The notes: generated by a model from the letters alone, not told the origin. Shown: positions 9,001-18,204, counted from the first letter of the stretch. The stretch: 64,000 bases of DNA from JAFIEN01 sp051859505 (GCA_051859505.1 JBHYFN010000001.1:1-64000); one strand, 5' to 3'. Made by a program: numbers and translations.

Positions 9001-9054
9001 GCTTCTTTTGTTCTCAAATATCCTCGGGGGGTCCGGGGGGCAGACAGCCCCCCC
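9001..9054 (-). repeat. GC-rich intergenic repeat, copy 1 (between bchN and bchB)
   Basis: Read on the minus strand, this stretch has a G/C hairpin (GGGGGC…GCCCCCC type), then CCGAGGATATTTGAGAACAAAAGAAG. It is one of four copies in the window (others at 10420, 14255 and 20811) sharing the order: C/G hairpin, CCGGGATATTT, AACAAAAGAAGC. This copy is inverted relative to the others. It ends about 10 bases before the bchB start codon. Confidence 0.85.
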
Positions 9055-9064
9055 GCGCTGGTCA

Positions 9065-10684
9065 ATGAAACTGACGGTCTGGACATACGAGGGCCCGCCC
9101 CATGTCGGCGCTATGCGCGTCGCCACGGCGATGAAGGGCCTGCATTACGTGCTGCACGCGCCGCAGGGCGATACCTATGCCGACCTTCTCTTCACCATGA
9201 TCGAGCGGCGCAACCACCGCCCGCCCGTCACCTACACCACCTTCCAGGCCCGCGACCTTGGGTCCGACACCGCGAGCCTCTTCAAACAGGCCTGCACTGA
9301 TGCGGTCGAGCGGTTCGATCCGCAGGCGATCATCGTGGGTGCCTCCTGCACCGCCGAACTGATCCAGGACGATCCCGGCGGACTGGCCGAGACGATGGGC
9401 CTGTCGATCCCCGTCATCCCGCTGGAACTGCCCTCCTACCAGCGCAAGGAAAGCTTTGGCGCAGACGAGACCTTCCTGCAGATCGCCCGCCACCTTGCCC
9501 GCCCGCAGGCCCGGACCGAAGCCGTCACCTGCAACATCCTCGGCCCCACCGCACTGGGGTTCCGCCACCGCGACGACGTGATCGAGGTGACGCGGCTTCT
9601 GTCGCAGATGGGCGTCGGCGTGAATGTCGTGGCCCCCCTCGGTGCCACGCCCGCCGATATCGCCCGGCTGCCGGCCGCGCATTTCAACGTGCTGCTTTAC
9701 CCTGAAACCGGGGAATCGGCGGCGCGCTGGCTGGAAAAGACGCATGGCCAGCCCTTCACCAAGGTCGTGCCCATCGGCGTCGGCGCCACCCGGGATTTCG
9801 TGGCCGAGGTGCAGGGCATCACCGGCCTGACCGCCGGCCCCGACGAAAGCGCGCTTCGCCTGCCCTGGTGGTCGGCCTCGGTCGATTCGACCTACCTGAC
9901 CGGCAAGCGGGTGTTCCTCTTCGGGGATGCCACCCATGTTATGGCCATGGCCCGCGTCGCCCGCGACGAGATCGGCTTCGAGGTCGTGGGGATGGGCTGC
10001 TACAACCGCGAATTCGCCCGGCCTTTCCGGGCGCTGGCCAAGGAATACGGCGTCGAGCCGCTGGTCACCGACGACTACCTCGAGGTGGAGGCCGCCATCG
10101 CTGCGGCATCGCCCGAGATGATCCTGGGCACCCAGATGGAGCGGCATATCGGCAAGCGGCTGGGCATTCCCTGCGCCGTGATCTCGGCCCCCGTGCATGT
10201 GCAGGATTTCCCGGCGCGCTATTCGCCGGTGATGGGGTTCGAAGGGGCGAATGTCCTGTTCGACACGCTGATCCATCCGCTGGTCATGGGGCTGGAAGAG
10301 CATCTTCTGACCATGTTCCGCGAGGATTTCGAGTTTCACGACGCGGCCGGACCGTCGCATCACGGCGGGCATGCGCCGCGGGCCTTGTCGGAGGCTGTGG
10401 CTTCGGCGGTGAGCGCGGAGGGGGGCTCTGCCCCCCGGCCTGCGGCCTCCCCCCGGGATATTTCTGAACAAAAGAAGCTGGAAGAGAGTCCGGTGGAGGC
10501 AGCGGCGCCTGAAGCGGGCGGGACCGTGATCTGGCTGTCGGATGCCGAGCGCGAGTTGAAGAAGATCCCCTTCTTCGTCCGCGGCAAGGCGCGGCGGAAT
10601 ACCGAGAGTTTCGCGGCCCAGAAGGGGCTGAGCGAGATCAGTCTGGACATTCTTTACGAAGCGAAGGCCCATTTTGCGCGATGA
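9065..10684 (+). CDS. bchB: light-independent protochlorophyllide reductase, B subunit
   Basis: BchB (539 residues) pairs with BchN and supplies the aspartate ligand of the inter-subunit iron-sulfur cluster; Asp36 is present in PQGDTYAD. The body is family-typical and the C-terminal small domain (IWLSDAERELKKIPFFVRGKAR) is intact. Oddly, residues about 452-472 in the linker before that domain are encoded by a copy of the intergenic repeat (GGSAPRPAASPRDISEQKKL). The ATG at 9065 opens on the conserved MKLTVWTYEGPPH. No clear ribosome-binding site precedes it; the repeat hairpin does. The stop overlaps the bchH start. Confidence 0.96.
   Translation: MKLTVWTYEGPPHVGAMRVATAMKGLHYVLHAPQGDTYADLLFTMIERRNHRPPVTYTTFQARDLGSDTASLFKQACTDAVERFDPQAIIVGASCTAELIQDDPGGLAETMGLSIPVIPLELPSYQRKESFGADETFLQIARHLARPQARTEAVTCNILGPTALGFRHRDDVIEVTRLLSQMGVGVNVVAPLGATPADIARLPAAHFNVLLYPETGESAARWLEKTHGQPFTKVVPIGVGATRDFVAEVQGITGLTAGPDESALRLPWWSASVDSTYLTGKRVFLFGDATHVMAMARVARDEIGFEVVGMGCYNREFARPFRALAKEYGVEPLVTDDYLEVEAAIAAASPEMILGTQMERHIGKRLGIPCAVISAPVHVQDFPARYSPVMGFEGANVLFDTLIHPLVMGLEEHLLTMFREDFEFHDAAGPSHHGGHAPRALSEAVASAVSAEGGSAPRPAASPRDISEQKKLEESPVEAAAPEAGGTVIWLSDAERELKKIPFFVRGKARRNTESFAAQKGLSEISLDILYEAKAHFAR
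10420..10478 (+). repeat. GC-rich repeat, copy 2 (inside bchB coding sequence)
   Basis: This copy contains GGGGGGCTCTGCCCCCC (hairpin with a TCT loop), GGCCTGCGGCC (second small hairpin), CCCCGGGATATTT and AACAAAAGAAGC. It matches copies 3 and 4 closely but lies within bchB, in frame, in the linker ahead of the C-terminal domain. Confidence 0.88.
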
Positions 10685-13600
10685 CGTGACCCATAGGCCC
10701 TATCGCGTCGCCATCGTGACGCTGGATGCGCATAGCGCGGGCCCTGCCGCGCGCGCAGGGCTAACGCTGGCGCAGGATTTCCCCGGGCTGATGGTCGAGG
10801 TCTTTGCCGCGGCCGAATGGGGCGAGCGGCCGGCAGCACTTGCCGAAGCGCGGGCGGCGGTGGCGCGGGCCGATATCGTGGTGGCGAACCTTCTGTTCCT
10901 CGAGGAACATACCGCCGCGATCCTTCCCGATCTTCTGGCACGGCGCGATCATTGCGATGCGATGGTCGGGCTGATTGCCGACAGTGCCGTCGTCAAGACG
11001 ACCCGGATGGGCGATCTGGACATGATGAAGCCGGCCTCGGCCGCGATGCAGCTTCTCAAGTCGCTCAAGCCCAGTTCCAAGGGCGGCGCGGCTTCGGGCC
11101 AGCGGACGATGAAGGCGCTGAAGCGGCTGCCCAAGATCCTGCGGCTGATCCCGGGCAAGGCGCAGGACCTGCGGGCCTGGTTCCTGTCGATGCAATACTG
11201 GCTGGGCGGGTCGGACGAGAATGTGGCCGAGATGATCCGGTTTCTGATCTCGCGCTATGCCGACCGGCCTGACTGGCACGGGGTCAAGGCCAAGGCGCCG
11301 GTCGAATATCCGGAAGTGGGGCTTTATCACCCGGATCTGCCGGGGCATCACCTGACGACGGCGCTGGCCGACCTGCCGGGGCCTGCAGCGCCCGTGGCGA
11401 CGGTGGGCCTGTTGATGCTGCGGTCCTATATCCTGGCCTCGGACACGGCGCATTACGACGGGGTGATCCGCGCCTTCGAGGCGAAGGGGATGCGGGTCAT
11501 TCCGGCCTTTGCCGGGGGCCTCGACGGGCGGCCTGCGGTCGAGGCCTATTTCCAGGGGCGGATCGACGTTCTGGTCAGCCTGACCGGGTTCTCGCTGATC
11601 GGCGGGCCGGCCTATAACGACAGCGCCGCCGCCGTGGCCATGCTCGAGGCGCTGGATGTTCCTTACGTCGCGGCGCAACCGCTGGAGTTCCAGACGTTGG
11701 GGCAATGGGCGGAGAGCGCGCAGGGCCTTGGGCCGATCGAGACGACCATGCTGATCGCGCTGCCCGAGATCGACGGGGCGACGAACCCGACCGTCTTTGG
11801 CGGGCGGCATGGGGCCGAGGGGTGCAAGGGCTGCGCGCATGATTGCGGGTCGGTTTCGGATCACCGGGCCATGGCGCCTTGCAACGAGCGGATCGACAGC
11901 CTGGCCGAGAAGGTGGTCCGGCTGGCGCGGCTGCGGCGCAAGGCGAATGCCGAAAAGAAGGTGGGGATCGTGCTCTTCGGCTTTCCGCCCAATGCGGGGG
12001 CGGTGGGGACGGCGGCCTATCTTTCGGTCTTCGAGTCGCTTCACAACACGCTGCACCGGATGAAGGCGGAAGGGTACGACGTGACCCCGCCCGCGACGGT
12101 CGAGGATCTGCGGGCGGCCGTGTTGCAAGGCAATGCCGCGCAATACGGGCAGGAGGCCAATGTCGCGGCCCATGTCGATGTGGACACGATCGTGCGGTTC
12201 ACGCCGCCCTTGAAGGCCATCGAGGCGGTCTGGGGGCCGGCACCCGGCAAGGCGCGGTCGGATGGGCGGGGCGTGTTCATTCTGGGGGCTCAGTTCGGCA
12301 AGGTCTTTGTCGGCGTGCAGCCGACCTTCGGCTACGAGGGCGATCCGATGCGCCTTCTGTTCGAGCGGGGTTTCGTGCCGACCCATGCCTTCGTGCAGTT
12401 CTATCTCTGGCTGCGGAACACCTATGAGGCCGATGTCGTCCTGCATTTCGGGATGCATGGCGCGCTGGAATTCATGCCGGGCAAGCAGGCCGGGATGGGC
12501 GCGCGCGACTGGCCCGACCGGCTGATCGGCGAGATGCCGAATGTGTATCTCTATGCCGCGAACAACCCGTCGGAGGCGTCGCTGGCCAAGCGCCGGTCGG
12601 GGGCGGTCACGATCACCCATCTGACGCCGCCTCTGGCATCGGCGGGGCTTTACAAGGGGCTCGTCGATCTGAAGGACAGCCTGACCCGCTGGCGGGGGAT
12701 GCTGCCGGGCGACCCGAGCCGCGACGAGCTTTTGCAGCTGATCCGGGATCAGGCCAATGCAGTGGACCTGAATGCCCGCGATCCAGAGTCTCTGTGGCTG
12801 ACGGTGCTGGAGACCGAAGGCTCGCTCATCCCCGACGGGCTGCATGTGGTGGGCCAGCCGATGTCGGCGGCGGCGCGGGCGGACATGATCCGGCTGATGC
12901 CCGAGATGAGCCCCGAGGAACGGGCGCGGATCGAGGCGCTTCTGGCGGGTGAGCATGAGCTGGGCGCGCTGATGCGGGCGCTGTCGGCGCGTTATATCGC
13001 GCCGGTGCCGGGGGGCGATCTGGTGCGCTCGCCCGAGGTCCTGCCGACGGGGCGCAATATCCATGCCTTCGATCCGTTCCGCATGCCGACCGCCTTCGCG
13101 ATGGAGGACGGGCGGAAGCAGGCCGAGCTTTTGCTGGCGACCCATGCGACGCTGCCGCGCACCGTGGCGCTGGTGCTGTGGGGGTCGGACAATATCAAGT
13201 CGGACGGGGCGCCGATCGCGCAGGCGCTGGCGCTGATGGGGGCGGTGCCGCGGTTTGACAGCTACGGGCGGCTCTCGGGGGCGGATCTGGTGCCGCTGTC
13301 GCGCCTCGGGCGGCCGCGGGTCGATGTGGTGATGACTTTGTCGGGGATCTTCCGGGACCTGCTGCCCTTGCAGACGCGGATGCTGGCCGAGGCCGCGCTG
13401 AAATGCGCGCTGGCCGATGAGCCGGCCGAGATGAACTTTGTCCGCGCCCATGCGTTGGCCCATGCGGCCGAGACGGGCTGCGACATGGAGACGGCGGCGC
13501 TGCGGGTCTTTTCCAATGCGGAAGGGGCCTATGGGTCGAACGTCAACCAGCTGGTGGAGAGCAGCGCCTTTGGCGACGAGGACGAGCTGGCCGATGCCTA

Positions 13601-14225
13601 TCAGGCGCGCAAGTCCTTTGCCTATGGGGTGAACGGCAAGGCCACGGCCAATGCGGGGCTGTTGCAGGCCACGCTGCGCGAGGTGGATGTGGCCTATCAG
13701 AACCTCGAATCGGTCGAGCTTGGGGTGACGACTGTCGATCATTACTTCGACACTTTGGGCGGCATCGCGCGGGCGGTGAAGCGGGCGCGGGGCGGGGTGT
13801 CGGCGGCGGTTTACATTGGCGACCAGACGCGCGGGGCGGCCAAGGTGCGCACCCTGCAGGAGCAGGTCGCGCTGGAAACCCGGGCGCGCAGCCTGAACCC
13901 GCGGTTCTATGAAGGGTTGCTCAAGCACGGGCATGAAGGGGTGCGCCAGATCGAGGCGCAGATCACCAATACGATGGGCTGGTCGGCGACGACCGGCGAG
14001 GTGGAGCCCTGGGTCTATCAGCGGCTGTCGGAGACCTTTGTACTTGATGCCGAGATGCGCGAGCGGCTGGCGGCCTTGAACCCGCAGGCGAGCGTGCGGA
14101 TGGCGAACCGGCTCTTGGAAGCATCCGACCGGGCCTACTGGACGCCGGATGCGGCGACGCTGGCGGCGCTGCAGGACGCGGCGGATGCGCTTGAGGACCG
14201 GATGGAAGGGATTGCGGCGGAATGA
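10674..14225 (+). CDS. bchH: magnesium chelatase, H subunit
   Basis: BchH (1183 residues) binds protoporphyrin IX and, with the BchI/BchD ATPase, inserts magnesium as the first committed step of bacteriochlorophyll synthesis. It is a CobN/Mg-chelatase family protein of typical length. Visible family segments include LHFGMHGALEFMPGKQAGM and VYLYAANNPSEASLAKRR in the middle, and NPRFYEGLLKHGHEG near the C-terminus. The ATG within the bchB stop (10681) is out of frame, so the start is TTG at 10674, preceded by GAAGG at good spacing, or GTG at 10686. The gene overlaps bchB by 11 bases. Its codons run richer in G-ending choices than those of bchN and bchB. Confidence 0.96.
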   Translation: MRDDVTHRPYRVAIVTLDAHSAGPAARAGLTLAQDFPGLMVEVFAAAEWGERPAALAEARAAVARADIVVANLLFLEEHTAAILPDLLARRDHCDAMVGLIADSAVVKTTRMGDLDMMKPASAAMQLLKSLKPSSKGGAASGQRTMKALKRLPKILRLIPGKAQDLRAWFLSMQYWLGGSDENVAEMIRFLISRYADRPDWHGVKAKAPVEYPEVGLYHPDLPGHHLTTALADLPGPAAPVATVGLLMLRSYILASDTAHYDGVIRAFEAKGMRVIPAFAGGLDGRPAVEAYFQGRIDVLVSLTGFSLIGGPAYNDSAAAVAMLEALDVPYVAAQPLEFQTLGQWAESAQGLGPIETTMLIALPEIDGATNPTVFGGRHGAEGCKGCAHDCGSVSDHRAMAPCNERIDSLAEKVVRLARLRRKANAEKKVGIVLFGFPPNAGAVGTAAYLSVFESLHNTLHRMKAEGYDVTPPATVEDLRAAVLQGNAAQYGQEANVAAHVDVDTIVRFTPPLKAIEAVWGPAPGKARSDGRGVFILGAQFGKVFVGVQPTFGYEGDPMRLLFERGFVPTHAFVQFYLWLRNTYEADVVLHFGMHGALEFMPGKQAGMGARDWPDRLIGEMPNVYLYAANNPSEASLAKRRSGAVTITHLTPPLASAGLYKGLVDLKDSLTRWRGMLPGDPSRDELLQLIRDQANAVDLNARDPESLWLTVLETEGSLIPDGLHVVGQPMSAAARADMIRLMPEMSPEERARIEALLAGEHELGALMRALSARYIAPVPGGDLVRSPEVLPTGRNIHAFDPFRMPTAFAMEDGRKQAELLLATHATLPRTVALVLWGSDNIKSDGAPIAQALALMGAVPRFDSYGRLSGADLVPLSRLGRPRVDVVMTLSGIFRDLLPLQTRMLAEAALKCALADEPAEMNFVRAHALAHAAETGCDMETAALRVFSNAEGAYGSNVNQLVESSAFGDEDELADAYQARKSFAYGVNGKATANAGLLQATLREVDVAYQNLESVELGVTTVDHYFDTLGGIARAVKRARGGVSAAVYIGDQTRGAAKVRTLQEQVALETRARSLNPRFYEGLLKHGHEGVRQIEAQITNTMGWSATTGEVEPWVYQRLSETFVLDAEMRERLAALNPQASVRMANRLLEASDRAYWTPDAATLAALQDAADALEDRMEGIAAE

Positions 14226-14254
14226 CCGAAGATCGCGCCCGTGACGGATGTCGG

Positions 14255-14300
14255 ACCGGGGCTCTGCCCCGGACCCCGGGATATTTGGAAACAAAAGAAG
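14255..14300 (+). repeat. GC-rich intergenic repeat, copy 3 (between bchH and bchL)
   Basis: A shorter copy: CCGGGGCTCTGCCCCGG hairpin, then CCCCGGGATATTTGGAAAC and AAAAGAAGC. It lacks the second GGCC…GGCC hairpin of copies 2 and 4. It occupies most of the 109-base gap between bchH and bchL. Confidence 0.88.
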
Positions 14301-14334
14301 CGGGAAACCGGTTCTGGACGGAAAGGAGGCTCTG

Positions 14335-15231
14335 ATGAGCCCCAGGGACGAGATACCCAACCTTCGTGGCCTTGATGGCGAGGGGTCGGTGCAGGTGCAT
14401 CAGGATCCCGAAGCGCGGATCGAGGGGGCGCAGGTCTTTGCGGTCTATGGCAAGGGCGGGATCGGGAAATCGACCACCTCGTCGAACCTGTCGGCGGCCT
14501 TTTCCATCCTGGGCAAAAGGGTGCTGCAGATCGGCTGCGATCCGAAGCATGACAGCACCTTCACGCTGACCGGCAAGCTGGTGCCGACGGTGATCGACAT
14601 CCTCAAGGAGGTGGATTTCCACGCCGAGGAGCTGCGGCCCGAGGATTTCGTCTTTGAAGGCTTCAACGGCGTGAAATGCGTCGAGGCGGGCGGGCCGCCG
14701 GCGGGGACGGGCTGCGGTGGTTATGTGGTGGGGCAGACGGTCAAACTGCTCAAGCAGCACCACATGCTGGAAGATACCGATGTGGTGATCTTTGACGTGC
14801 TGGGCGATGTGGTCTGCGGCGGGTTTGCGGCCCCCCTGCAGCATGCCGACCGAGCGCTGATCGTCACGGCCAACGATTTCGATTCGATTTATGCGATGAA
14901 CCGGATCATCGCGGCGGTGCAGGCCAAGTCGGGCAATTACAAGGTGCGGCTTGCGGGCTGTGTGGCGAACCGCTCGCGCGACACCGATGAGGTGGACCGG
15001 TTCTGCGATGCCGTCGGCTTCAACCGGCTGGCGCATATGCCCGATGTGGATGCGATCCGGCGGAGCCGTCTGAAGAAGAAGACGATCTTCGAGATGGATG
15101 ACGCCGAGGACGTGATGGCGGTGCGCGCGGAATACATCCGTCTGGCGCAGGTGCTGGCGGCGGGGACGGTCGGTTCGACCCCTTCGGCGATGGAAGACCG
15201 CGACATCTTTGAACTTCTGGGGTTCGACTGA
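14335..15231 (+). CDS. bchL: light-independent protochlorophyllide reductase, iron-sulfur ATP-binding subunit
   Basis: BchL (298 residues) is the NifH-like dimeric ATPase that passes electrons to BchN/BchB. The P-loop KGGIGKSTTS is at residues 40-49. The Cys ligands of the inter-subunit [4Fe-4S] cluster are at 127 (GTGCGG) and 161 (VVCGG). The ATG has a strong ribosome-binding site, AAAGGAGG, just upstream. The gene is separated from bchH by repeat copy 3 and followed by bchM after two bases. Confidence 0.97.
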   Translation: MSPRDEIPNLRGLDGEGSVQVHQDPEARIEGAQVFAVYGKGGIGKSTTSSNLSAAFSILGKRVLQIGCDPKHDSTFTLTGKLVPTVIDILKEVDFHAEELRPEDFVFEGFNGVKCVEAGGPPAGTGCGGYVVGQTVKLLKQHHMLEDTDVVIFDVLGDVVCGGFAAPLQHADRALIVTANDFDSIYAMNRIIAAVQAKSGNYKVRLAGCVANRSRDTDEVDRFCDAVGFNRLAHMPDVDAIRRSRLKKKTIFEMDDAEDVMAVRAEYIRLAQVLAAGTVGSTPSAMEDRDIFELLGFD

Positions 15232-15233
15232 GC

Positions 15234-15911
15234 ATGGCCGACTACGCCGCCACACGTGACCGGGTCGAGCATTACTTCGACCGCACCGCGACCGAGACCT
15301 GGGCGCGGCTGACCTCGGACGCGCCGGTCTCGGGCATCCGGGCCACGGTGCGTGCGGGGCGCGACCGGATGCGGGCGCTGATGCTGGCGCAATTGCCCGA
15401 GGATCTGCGCGGCGCGCGGGTGCTGGATGCGGGTTGCGGCACGGGGGCGATGGCGGTGGAGCTGGCGCGCCGGGGGGCCGAGGTGGTGGCGGTGGATATC
15501 TCGCCGCAGTTGATCGCCATTGCGCGCGAGCGGGCGCCGGAAGGGGCCGCGATCCGCTGGGAGGCGGGCGACATGCTGGACCCGGCCTGGGGCAGTTTCG
15601 ACCACATCCTCGCGATGGATTCGATGATCTATTACGGTGCGGACGACATTGCCGCGATCCTGCAGCGCGCCGCGCCGCGCCTTTCGGGGCGGTTCGTCTT
15701 TACCTTGCCGCCGAAGACGCCGCTTCTGATGGCGATGTGGGGGGCGGGGAAGCTGTTTCCGCGTTCGGACCGGTCGCCCCGGATGGTGCCGCATACGACC
15801 GCCGGCATTGCCCGCGCGCTGGGCGATGCGGGGCGCTTGCATGAGGCGGGGCGGGTGACCTCGGGATTCTACATCTCGAATGCGCTGGTCTTCGAAGGGG
15901 GGCGGGCATGA
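15234..15911 (+). CDS. bchM: magnesium protoporphyrin IX methyltransferase
   Basis: BchM (225 residues) transfers a methyl group from S-adenosylmethionine to the C13 propionate of Mg-protoporphyrin IX, preparing the substrate for the cyclase AcsF. The SAM-binding motif VLDAGCGTGAMA is at about residues 63-74, and the conserved N-terminal VEHYFDRTATETW motif is present. The length is typical. It begins 2 bases after bchL and overlaps lhaA by 4 bases. Confidence 0.95.
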   Translation: MADYAATRDRVEHYFDRTATETWARLTSDAPVSGIRATVRAGRDRMRALMLAQLPEDLRGARVLDAGCGTGAMAVELARRGAEVVAVDISPQLIAIARERAPEGAAIRWEAGDMLDPAWGSFDHILAMDSMIYYGADDIAAILQRAAPRLSGRFVFTLPPKTPLLMAMWGAGKLFPRSDRSPRMVPHTTAGIARALGDAGRLHEAGRVTSGFYISNALVFEGGRA

Positions 15912-17338
15912 TCTTCCGGGCCTCGGCACTCAAATCCCTGTCGATGAAGGTTCTGCCCTTTGCGGATGCGGGGTCGGTCGGGTTGCCGATGGGGCAGCTT
16001 CTGCGGCTGTCGCTGTTCCAGATCAGCGTCGGCATGGCGACGGTGATGCTTCTGGGCACGCTGAACCGGGTGATGATCGTCGAGCTGAACGTGCCGGCCA
16101 CCATCGTGGCGCTGATGATCGCCATTCCGGTGCTGGTCGCCCCGTTCCGCGCCTTCCTGGGGTTCCGGTCGGACAATCACCGCTCGGCCATCGGGTGGAA
16201 GCGGGTGCCCTATCTGTGGTTCGGCACGCTCTGGCAGTTTGGCGGCCTGGCCATCATGCCGATGGGGCTTCTGGTGCTGGCGGGCGATACCGCGCTTGAT
16301 CCCGGGTTCTTCGACTGGGTGGGGGCGGCGCTGGCCTTTCTGCTGACGGGTCTTGGCATGCACATGACCCAGACGGCAGGGCTTGCGCTGGCGGCCGACC
16401 GCGCGACGGACGAGGCGCGGCCCAAGGTGGTGGCGCTGCTTTACGTCATGTTCCTTGTCGGCATGGCCGTTTCGGCCGTGATCGTGGGCACGCTCCTGCG
16501 CGATTACAACGCGCTCAAGCTGGTGCAGGTGGTGCAGGGCACGGCCGTGGTGACGCTGCTTCTGAACCTCGTGGCGCTCTGGAAGCAGGAGAAGGTCGCG
16601 CCCATGAGCAAGGCCGAGCGCGAGGCACCCAAGCCGCTGTTCAAGGATGCCTGGCGCGATTTTGCGGCCGGGGGCGATGCCGGGCGGCTGCTGTTCGTGG
16701 TCTTTGTCGGCACCATGGCCTTCAACATGCAGGACGTTCTGCTTGAGCCCTATGGCGGCGAGATCCTGGGCCTTTCCGTCTCGGCCACGACGCTTCTGAC
16801 GGCGATGTGGGCCATGGGGGCGCTGGTGGGTTTCGGCATTGCCGCGCGCTGGCTGGCGCAGGGGATGAACCCCTACCGGATGTCATCGCGCGGGATCCTT
16901 GCGGGGATCGTGGCCTTTACCTGCGTGATCTTCGCCGCACCGCTCGAGTCGTCGGGGATCTTCTATGCCGGCGCCGTGCTGATCGGTTTCGGCAACGGGC
17001 TGTTTTCCGTGGCCCTTCTGACCGCCGCCATGACCATGCCCGTCAGTGGCAAGGCAGGGCGCGGACTGGCGCTGGGCGCCTGGGGGGCCGCGCAGGCCAC
17101 CGGGGCCGGCGTTTCGATATTCATCGGGGGCGCGCTCCGCGACCTTGTGAACCATGCCGCCGGGAACGGCATGCTGGGAGAGGCGCTCGCCACGCCTGCA
17201 ACGGGCTACTCGGTGGTTTACCACATCGAGATCGGCCTTCTTTTCGTCACCCTCATCGCCCTTGGCCCCCTGGTAAGGACCCGGGCGATGACGTCGGAAA
17301 CCCCGGCCAAGCTCGAGCTGGCCGAATTCCCGACATGA
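15908..17338 (+). CDS. lhaA: light-harvesting 1 assembly factor LhaA (PucC family)
   Basis: LhaA (476 residues, about 12 membrane segments) promotes assembly of the LH1 antenna around the reaction centre; in R. capsulatus it is also called ORF477. It belongs to the PucC branch of the major facilitator superfamily; the conserved LGTLNRVMIVELNVPA segment lies near residues 49-64. Its place between bchM and puhA is the conserved position in purple bacteria. It overlaps bchM by 4 bases and ends 19 bases before puhA; in R. capsulatus a puhA promoter lies inside this gene. Confidence 0.94.
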   Translation: MIFRASALKSLSMKVLPFADAGSVGLPMGQLLRLSLFQISVGMATVMLLGTLNRVMIVELNVPATIVALMIAIPVLVAPFRAFLGFRSDNHRSAIGWKRVPYLWFGTLWQFGGLAIMPMGLLVLAGDTALDPGFFDWVGAALAFLLTGLGMHMTQTAGLALAADRATDEARPKVVALLYVMFLVGMAVSAVIVGTLLRDYNALKLVQVVQGTAVVTLLLNLVALWKQEKVAPMSKAEREAPKPLFKDAWRDFAAGGDAGRLLFVVFVGTMAFNMQDVLLEPYGGEILGLSVSATTLLTAMWAMGALVGFGIAARWLAQGMNPYRMSSRGILAGIVAFTCVIFAAPLESSGIFYAGAVLIGFGNGLFSVALLTAAMTMPVSGKAGRGLALGAWGAAQATGAGVSIFIGGALRDLVNHAAGNGMLGEALATPATGYSVVYHIEIGLLFVTLIALGPLVRTRAMTSETPAKLELAEFPT

Positions 17339-17357
17339 ATACTGGAGGACTACACAG

Positions 17358-18128
17358 ATGGTTGGCGTAACGTTTTTCGGCAACTTCGACCTGGCGAGCC
17401 TGGCGATCTGGGGCTTCTGGCTCTTTTTCGCCGGCCTGATCTATTACCTGCAGCGCGAGAACCAGCGCGAGGGCTATCCGCTGGTCGATGACGACGGCAA
17501 GGTGATCGACAACGGCATCTTCTCGACCCCCAAGGACAAGACCTTCATCCTGCCGCATGGCCGGGGCGAGGTGACGGTGCCGTCGGGGCAGAGCCCTGAC
17601 CGGACCGATCTTGCCATGGCACGGACCTCGCAGGCCGGGGGCAGCCCCTTCGTGCCGACGGGCGATCCGATGGTCGACGGGATCGGCCCGGCCGCCTGGG
17701 CCCCGCGCCGCGACGTGCCCGAGCTTGACGGGCACGGGCATCCCAAGATCCGGCCGCTTTCGACCCTGCCCGATTTCCACGTCAGCGCCGGGCGCGATCC
17801 GCGCGGCAAGCCCGTGGTCGGCGGCGATGGCGAGGTGGTTGGCCGCGTCATCGACATATGGGTCGACGTGCCCGAGCAGTTGGTGCGTTACCTGACGGTG
17901 GACCTGAACCCCGAAGGGTCGGGCCAGACGCGGGTGATCCCGATCACCATGGCGCGGATCAAGTCGGACCGCGTCACCGTGCGCTCGCTTTTCGAGCATA
18001 ACTTCCCGGGCATTCCGCAGATCCGGACGCCCGATCAGATCACCCTGCTCGAAGAAGACAAGATCACGGCCTACCACGCCGGCGGCACGCTTTATGCCAC
18101 CCCGTCGCGTGCCGAGCCGCAGCTCTGA
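17358..18128 (+). CDS. puhA: photosynthetic reaction centre H subunit
   Basis: The H subunit (256 residues) caps the cytoplasmic face of the L/M reaction centre and guides proton transfer to the secondary quinone. It has one N-terminal membrane helix (about residues 12-31, AIWGFWLFFAGLIYYLQREN). It is followed by the conserved REGYPL motif and a globular PRC-barrel domain that includes the GRVIDIWVDVPEQLVRY segment. The length is typical. A ribosome-binding site (TGGAGGA) precedes the ATG. A strong hairpin follows the stop and probably affects transcript levels relative to puhB. Confidence 0.97.
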   Translation: MVGVTFFGNFDLASLAIWGFWLFFAGLIYYLQRENQREGYPLVDDDGKVIDNGIFSTPKDKTFILPHGRGEVTVPSGQSPDRTDLAMARTSQAGGSPFVPTGDPMVDGIGPAAWAPRRDVPELDGHGHPKIRPLSTLPDFHVSAGRDPRGKPVVGGDGEVVGRVIDIWVDVPEQLVRYLTVDLNPEGSGQTRVIPITMARIKSDRVTVRSLFEHNFPGIPQIRTPDQITLLEEDKITAYHAGGTLYATPSRAEPQL

Positions 18129-18137
18129 AGAACCAAC

Positions 18138-18166
18138 GGTCGCCCGGCCCAGCCAGCCGGGCGACC
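18138..18166 (+). terminator. strong hairpin after puhA
   Basis: GGTCGCCCGGC and GCCGGGCGACC form a perfect 11-base-pair stem with a 7-base loop, starting 10 bases after the puhA stop. There is no T-run, so it is more likely an RNA-stabilising or partially terminating structure than a full terminator. It could give puhA a higher mRNA level than the downstream assembly genes. Confidence 0.7.
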
Positions 18167-18204
18167 CATCACAACCGTGCGGGAACCACGGAGGAGACAC
18201 GAAG

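Noticed and set aside
10681..10683. ATG overlapping the bchB stop as the bchH start
   Set aside because: It is out of frame with bchH; the in-frame starts are TTG 10674 and GTG 10686.
10761..14360. A 1199-codon open frame on the minus strand opposite bchH
   Set aside because: It is the complement of bchH; its composition is Arg/His/Pro-rich low complexity, typical of a shadow frame in GC-rich DNA, and bchH is certain.
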